From a bacterium (GTDB taxonomy: Bacteria; Vulcanimicrobiota; Xenobia; Xenobiales; Xenobiaceae): 25,084 nt of DNA. A program made the position numbers and the translations under genes. Below the pieces are notes generated by a model, which ran no database searches, had not been told where the DNA came from, and worked only from the letters and a program-made list of their open reading frames with translations. The stretch spans positions 1 through 25,084 of the forward strand of contig JAFSXO010000366.1 in the NCBI GenBank assembly GCA_017444045.1. Direction: 5' to 3'. Each line of letters opens with the position of its first letter. Position 1 is the first letter of the stretch. Below, piece by piece: positions 21,071 through 25,084 of this stretch.

Positions 21071-22084
21071 TTAGTGATCCCGCGCCGGGTTCTCATAATA
21101 TTTTGGCAGCTCGGTGTTGGGAAATACCGCTCTGGCGGACTCCAAATGCTTATTGAAGCATTCCTCTGAACCATAGCGGTGCGAAAGGTGCATGAGGTAC
21201 AGCTTCTTCGCCTTGAGTTCTACCGCTAAACGGGCGCTTTGTCTGACCGTAAAGTGGTGGTAAGCGCGGGCCTTCTCTAAATTATCGTAATAGCAGGCCT
21301 CGCACCACAGCTCGGCAAACCCCGAGCCCAGCTTGCGGAAGCTCTTGACGCTTTCTTTGTTGAAAATGCTGTCGGTTATAAAAGCATAGCTGCGCCCCGG
21401 GGTCATGGTTACGGCCTGGCCGATAATGTCTTTCCAGCTGTATTCGCTGCCGTCTAACGTTACTGTGCCTTCTGTCTGCCCCAGCATAGCGCGCTGCTTT
21501 AGCTCCTGCAGCCATGGTCCCGGTTTCAGGCCGGCGGCCGTCAGAGCGGCACTATCTATGCGATAAGCATTGGGCTCCTCCAGGGCGTATGCCAGGCAGG
21601 GAGCGTGCTCGCGGTGAACGGCCCAGGCGAAGTGCAGGCGGCATCCGTGGGGAAGCTCAAAATACCCCGCGTGAGGCGTTTCTTCAGCGTATTCGGGCAC
21701 GAAACCCTGACTGCAGCGCAGGCGGCTGATCCTTACGGTGTCGGGGTGAATCTCGTGGACGATAACGGCTAAAGTAAAGCGCTCCTCAAAATCCCAGGCG
21801 TATCCCTGCAGCTTGTGCCCCAGCTGTTCGGTCAGGTGAGGGGGGCCGTAGACGTGCAGCTCGCGGTTTTCGAGCAGGTTCATGCGCACCCATCTGTCCA
21901 TGCCTATAAAGTGATCGATGTGGGTGTGAGTTATGAAAACGCGGCTGATGCGCATGAGATCGCGCATGTGCAGATTGTGGATGTCACCGCAGTCCAAAAG
22001 CCAGGCATCGTTGTTGATGTCGTTGGTGACGAAGATGGCGTTGTCTTCCCAGGGTTTGTTGAGCTGGCAGAGGGTTAGCTTCAT
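21071..22084 (-). CDS. rnz: RNase Z-family metallo-beta-lactamase-fold hydrolase
   Basis: A 337-residue MBL-fold protein. The THTHIDH motif gives the HxHxDH zinc ligands His53, His55, Asp57 and His58; a further Asp lies in FITDSIF and the last ligand His302 in HLSHRYG. RNase Z cleaves the 3' trailer from tRNA precursors as a zinc-dependent homodimer in the cytosol. Length is close to short-form RNase Z (about 300-330), but the middle (residues 85-220) is unusual and no flexible exosite arm is obvious. A different MBL-fold nuclease of the same superfamily cannot be excluded. It starts 10 bp after the deoD stop on the same strand with only a weak ribosome site, so it is probably the second gene of that operon and could be affected by the deoD frameshift. 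Confidence 0.7.
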   Translation of the reverse strand: MKLTLCQLNKPWEDNAIFVTNDINNDAWLLDCGDIHNLHMRDLMRISRVFITHTHIDHFIGMDRWVRMNLLENRELHVYGPPHLTEQLGHKLQGYAWDFEERFTLAVIVHEIHPDTVRISRLRCSQGFVPEYAEETPHAGYFELPHGCRLHFAWAVHREHAPCLAYALEEPNAYRIDSAALTAAGLKPGPWLQELKQRAMLGQTEGTVTLDGSEYSWKDIIGQAVTMTPGRSYAFITDSIFNKESVKSFRKLGSGFAELWCEACYYDNLEKARAYHHFTVRQSARLAVELKAKKLYLMHLSHRYGSEECFNKHLESARAVFPNTELPKYYENPARDH

Positions 22085-22094
22085 GGTCTATTTA

Positions 22095-22834
22095 TTAGCA
22101 GTTTGCTATTTGCTGGGGATCGGGAGCTATTCCTACGGCTAAGGCCAGGCGGATCGCTCTATCCAGAGAGTTTACGCGCTCTTCTGGGGTGAGAACATCG
22201 GTACCGCATACCGAATCAGAGACGGTCAGAACGGCTAAGGCTTCTTTGCCATGCAGGGCCGCGTTGGTGTAGAGTTGGTGTAGAGTATGGCCGTTTCCAT
22301 CTCTACGCCGATCACGCCTAAGGTGGCCCACTGAACGGTGTCCTGGGAAAAATTATAAAAATAATCCGAGGTGAGTATGTTGCCAACCTGATAGCTGAAT
22401 CCCAATTCTTCGGCTTTGCTGACCGCCTGGCGCAGAAGCTTGAAGCTGGCTATAGGGCTGTAGCAGCCGTTGAGCTTGAACTGGCTGATAAAGCTCGAAT
22501 TGTAACAGGCCGCCTGGGCTAGGGCGATGTCGCCGAGCTTGAGGTTAGGGATAAGGGCGCCCATGGTGCCGACGCGGATAATGCGCTCGACCTTCATGGC
22601 GGTGAAAAGCTCGTGGGAGTAAATACCCATGGAGGGGCCGCCCATGCCGCTGGCCATGACCGAGATTCTCTGTCCTTGATAGAACCCCGTATAGCCCTGT
22701 ATGCCGCGGACATCGTTGACGAGGCGGGCATCGGTTAGATAGTTCTCGGCGATGAGCTTGGAGCGCTGCGGATCGCCGGGCATGATGACGGTGGGAGCAA
22801 AATCTTCGGGATGGCAGTTAATATGCGGAGTCAT
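22095..22834 (-). pseudogene. deoD: Purine-nucleoside phosphorylase, frameshifted by an 11-bp duplication
   Basis: The 5' frame (22834 down to about 22275) has the DeoD hallmarks: TPHINCHPEDFAPTVIMPGD, VRGIQGYTGFY, ISVMASGMGGPS, IIRVGTMGA and GVIGVEMETA. After ILYTN it runs into about 11 unrelated residues and stops at 22235. The frame +1 segment to 22095 supplies the rest, including the LTVSDSV segment with the catalytic Asp. At 22264-22285 the 11 bp TTGGTGTAGAG occur twice in tandem; removing one copy restores a continuous protein of 242 residues, the normal DeoD length (239 in E. coli). DeoD splits purine nucleosides with phosphate for salvage. As sequenced the product lacks the catalytic Asp and should be inactive. 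A sequencing or assembly error is possible. Confidence 0.9.
22264..22285. repeat. Perfect 11-bp tandem duplication inside deoD
   Basis: TTGGTGTAGAG at 22264-22274 is repeated exactly at 22275-22285. Since 11 is not a multiple of three, it shifts the deoD frame; see the deoD entry. Confidence 0.97.
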
Positions 22835-22911
22835 GATAGCTGTTCTTTCTCGTTATTTGGTATTTTGAGTATAATTATAACCCAATTGATACTTTAGGTG
22901 TAGATCATACC

Positions 22912-23040
22912 CATTAGCTTGATGGGGAAATCGCGGTTTAGCGCATGCTGTGCGCTAGATTGTACACTAATATACAAAGCAGTGCTAGCTCACATGACAA
23001 TCCGAGCCCATGCTGCTGATTCCTTAAGTTAATGGCATGG
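22912..23040. repeat. MITE-like element, right half only
   Basis: From GATGGGGAAATCGCGGTTTA onward it follows the right half of the 1325-1553 copy (GTGGGAAAATCGAGGTTTAA...). It ends in TTAAGTTAATGGCATGGGG, a degraded right terminus. It lies between deoD and the divergent gene at 23088. Confidence 0.6.
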
Positions 23041-23050
23041 GGATATCTTA

Positions 23051-23078
23051 TTGACTATTTTAACATTAAGGCTAATAC
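23051..23078 (+). promoter_or_regulatory. Promoter very close to the start codon of the 182-residue gene
   Basis: TTGACT (23051-23056), 16-nt spacer, TAATAC (23073-23078). Transcription would begin at about 23085, only a few nucleotides before the ATG at 23088, and no Shine-Dalgarno sequence sits in between, so the message may be leaderless. Confidence 0.5.
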
Positions 23079-23087
23079 TATACTGTT

Positions 23088-23636
23088 ATGAAAAAAAATG
23101 AAGACCCTACAAAAGACTGGGACGATCTAACCCACGAGGAAATAGTCAGCAGAGTCGCTGATCTGCGGGCTAAGGCTGAAGCTATCCCTACCGATATTAT
23201 TGATGATATTCTGGCCGATATGGATATAGGCGTGTACAGCAAAAAGGGCGAGCTTCTTGGCGAAAAAAGCTTTCTGGTTCCCGGAGCTGTCCGCGAGGAC
23301 AGGCCCTATCCGTTTATGTTCCTGTCCCGGCTGCGCAACAGCACATCCTATATGTTTTTGAAAATTGTTTATCATACCGTGACAAATCCGCGCTATGAGG
23401 TGGCCATAGCTGATCCGGAGCTATTGCTGAGACTGGGTCTCGTCGACGCCGTAGCAGATGCTATTACCGTACAGTGCCAGAATATACTGACCCGTTCCGA
23501 CATAAACAGTGAATTCGCCGAGATAGATTTAAATGGCTTAGATCTAGAGCTGCTGGCGATTAACTGTAAGCTGTTTACCGCTATATTAGATCATTTTGAA
23601 GAGCGGATCGACGATTTCTTAGATATCAATATCTAA
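23088..23636 (+). CDS. Unrecognised acidic protein, 182 residues
   Basis: I do not recognise this protein. It has a charged N-terminus (MKKNEDPTKDWDDLTHEEIV), no signal peptide or membrane helix, and an overall acidic composition. The middle is probably strand-rich (GVYSKKGELLGEKSFLVPG, then a PYPFMFLSRLRNSTSYMF segment). The C-terminal half is helical, Leu/Ile/Asp-rich and ends in DIN I-type residues. Normal codon use and the long frame on a strand with a matching promoter argue that it is a real gene. The ATG at 23088 is the only upstream in-frame start; a promoter lies immediately before it. Neighbours (deoD, dus) are housekeeping genes in the opposite orientation and give no functional clue. 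Confidence 0.65.
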   Translation: MKKNEDPTKDWDDLTHEEIVSRVADLRAKAEAIPTDIIDDILADMDIGVYSKKGELLGEKSFLVPGAVREDRPYPFMFLSRLRNSTSYMFLKIVYHTVTNPRYEVAIADPELLLRLGLVDAVADAITVQCQNILTRSDINSEFAEIDLNGLDLELLAINCKLFTAILDHFEERIDDFLDINI

Positions 23637-23667
23637 TGTGCCGATTTGGACGATGGAGAATAGCCCT

Positions 23668-23752
23668 GCGTAAGCGCACAGCCAGTTCCGCGCTAAGCAC
23701 AGCTTATTGTAGCGAAGCTGTTCCAGCGCGGAGGCGGTGTAGCGCAAATATG
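23668..23752. repeat. Hairpin repeat between the 182-residue gene and dus
   Basis: Nested stems TCCGCGCT (23687-23694) / AGCGCGGA (23725-23732) and ACAGCTT (23699-23705) / AAGCTGT (23715-23721) share the GCCAGTTCCGCG and TAGCGAAG elements of the hairpin family at 3104, 19981 and 25003, but with a different inner stem. It lies between two converging genes and has no T-run. Confidence 0.65.
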
Positions 23753-23775
23753 GATATTTAATTAAAAGCTTTCCC

Positions 23776-24924
23776 TTAAGGAGTGTCTTCAGAAGTCGCT
23801 GGAACGCTATCAGGAGCCTGGCGCGGCTTTAAAAGCTCGGCACATTCGTCCTTCAGGCTGCCAATCTTGGCAGCCAGCTCGGCCGGCGTGGACTTTTCTT
23901 TAACGCCGTCGATGAGCATCTGCGCGATTTTGGCGTGAATAGCGCTTTTCTGCACGGCTAAGACGAAATCTAGCGGCTTTTCGTCTGGCGATGGCATATC
24001 GCTGCGGGTCTGGATGAGCGGATGCTGGCGCGACTGCCCGTGATATTCGCTTTCGGGCAGGTAGCGATAGCGGCAGAAGAAATCGCCGTGCCAGGTTAGG
24101 AAGCTGTGGGCGGTGCGGCAGCCGCGCTCATCGTCTCCGAAGTGCTCCAGCATGTAAGCGGCCAGGCGCAGATATATCTCTATGCGCTCTTCTGGAGTGG
24201 GATTGAGATCGCGGCCTTCCTGAAGCTCCTGAAATAGCCAGGGCTTAATTAGAGCGCCGCGGCCGATCATTATGCCGTAAGCACCGCTCTGCTTAATGCG
24301 ATCCTCGGCCTCGTACCAGGTCAGTATATCGCCATTGCCGATAACGGGAATGGAGCGGGCATCGACGGTGCGCTTGACCACGTCCCAGTCTGCGCAGCCG
24401 GTGTAGCGCTGCTCGCGGTCGCGTCCGTGAAGGGCAATGGCGCTGACTCCCGCTTCCTCGGCCAAAGCGCTGGTCTCTAAATAGTTCAGCTTGTTTGCCC
24501 TGGGGCCGGAGCGCAGCTTGACGGTGACGGGAATATCTACGCTGGAGGCCAGGGCGGCGCAGATGGCGCGCAGGTGCTGGGGGCGTTCCAGCAGGCGGGC
24601 TCCGCAGCCCTTGCTGAGCGCTTCGCGGATGGGACAGCCTGCGTTGAGGTCTACCCAGTCCGCGCCCATCTCCTGAGCCTGAAGGGCGGCCTGTACGGCA
24701 GCATCGGGCTGGGCGGCGAGAATCTGCGCCCCGAACAGCTTTTCGTCGGGATGCTTGCGCATGAGGGCGAGATCCCGGCGCGAGCCCTTGGCCAGAGCCG
24801 TGGCGAAGACCATCTCAGACATGGTAGCCTGGGCGCCGAAGGCGGTGCACAGGCGGCGGAAGGGCAGGTTGCTGCCCTTGCTCATAGGGGCGAGGATGAT
24901 TTTGGCTGTCCAGGGTGCGGACAT
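23776..24924 (-). CDS. dus: tRNA-dihydrouridine synthase
   Basis: A 382-residue FMN-dependent TIM-barrel enzyme that reduces specific uridines in tRNA to dihydrouridine using NAD(P)H. Visible motifs in order: ILAPMSKGSNLPFRRLC (residues 10-26, FMN site), VDLNAGCP with catalytic Cys97, VTVKLRSG, ALHGRDREQRYTGCADW, IPVIGNGD, and GIMIGRGALIKPWLF. The start at 24924 is chosen because GGAGG ends 5 nt before this ATG; a TTG start 12 nt upstream would overlap the SD. The C-terminal region keeps the helical tRNA-binding extension and contains FFCRYRYLPE, reminiscent of Dus3-type enzymes rather than DusA/B/C. About 30 extra polar residues close the protein. Subfamily and target uridine are not resolved. 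Confidence 0.88.
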   Translation of the reverse strand: MSAPWTAKIILAPMSKGSNLPFRRLCTAFGAQATMSEMVFATALAKGSRRDLALMRKHPDEKLFGAQILAAQPDAAVQAALQAQEMGADWVDLNAGCPIREALSKGCGARLLERPQHLRAICAALASSVDIPVTVKLRSGPRANKLNYLETSALAEEAGVSAIALHGRDREQRYTGCADWDVVKRTVDARSIPVIGNGDILTWYEAEDRIKQSGAYGIMIGRGALIKPWLFQELQEGRDLNPTPEERIEIYLRLAAYMLEHFGDDERGCRTAHSFLTWHGDFFCRYRYLPESEYHGQSRQHPLIQTRSDMPSPDEKPLDFVLAVQKSAIHAKIAQMLIDGVKEKSTPAELAAKIGSLKDECAELLKPRQAPDSVPATSEDTP

Positions 24925-24965
24925 AGCGGCCTCCAAATAGTATTGCTTAATAATATTAGAAAATA

Positions 24966-25084
24966 TTCAATGTCGTTTGGTTAGTGTTTTGCGAACATAT
25001 TCGCGCTGCACCAGCTTCCGCGCCGGCACTGCTTAGCTTCGCTCAGATGTGCCTTGCGCGGAACTGGCTACGCGCTATAATCTG
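24966..25084. repeat. TIR left end plus long hairpin repeat, running off the window
   Basis: TTCAATGTCGTTTGGTTAG (24966-24984) is the left terminus of the MITE-like family. It is followed at 25003-25075 by the long hairpin GCGCTGCACCAG...GGCAC / GTGCC...CTGGCTACGCGC with the same loop (CTTCGCTCAGAT) as the copy at 3104-3176. The right terminus is expected beyond the window. Confidence 0.65.

Noticed and set aside
22235..22331. Programmed ribosomal frameshift in deoD
   Set aside because: There is no slippery heptamer or stimulatory pseudoknot; an exact 11-bp tandem duplication explains the shift completely.

Overview
This 25 kb window looks like part of the chromosome of an anaerobic, host-associated or gut-type bacterium. 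The reasons are strong AAGGAGG-type ribosome sites, a ferredoxin/NapH-like pair, a remnant of a BspA-like leucine-rich-repeat gene, and coding DNA with a G+C content near one half set among AT-rich, repeat-filled spacers. The small hydrophobic-peptide cassettes suggest a Bacillota-like host (for example Negativicutes or Clostridia), but nothing here fixes the taxon. No tRNA, rRNA, CRISPR array, transposase or phage gene was recognised.

Layout. 1-1164 is the 3' part of a coiled-coil/Gly-rich cell-wall hydrolase (glucosaminidase plus CHAP). After a terminator and a 229-bp MITE-like repeat come a PPC/DUF296 gene (1582-2019, +) and, convergent to it, a translationally coupled ferredoxin and NapH-like membrane Fe-S protein (2973-2111, -). 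A paralogous glucosaminidase without CHAP follows (3486-5123, +). The 1.1 kb spacer 5124-6260 holds two tandem copies of a compact cassette. Each has a promoter, a 36- or 37-codon hydrophobic peptide gene with a glycine zipper, and a convergent promoter plus terminator for an antisense RNA of about 85-90 nt. I read these as two paralogous type I toxin-antitoxin-like modules; they are the most interesting system in the window.

6261-18173 (-) is one 3970-residue modular polyketide synthase: (AT-less KS-less half module) KR-ACP / KS-AT-KR-ACP / KS-KR-ACP / KS. It has a single AT, no thioesterase and a last KS that lacks a catalytic His. Divergent from it is a Ro60/TROVE-like vWA protein of the DUF2828 type (18472-19980, +), followed by a candidate stand-alone ncRNA with its own promoter and terminator (about 20143-20228). 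The rest of 19981-21070 is repeats and a decayed LRR fragment.

21071-22834 (-) is a deoD-rnz pair in which deoD is broken by a perfect 11-bp tandem duplication. Then come an unrecognised acidic protein (23088-23636, +) and a tRNA-dihydrouridine synthase (24924-23776, -). Two families of short dispersed repeats, one with terminal inverted repeats and one of long hairpins, sit in nearly every intergenic gap and sometimes abut or overlap gene starts.
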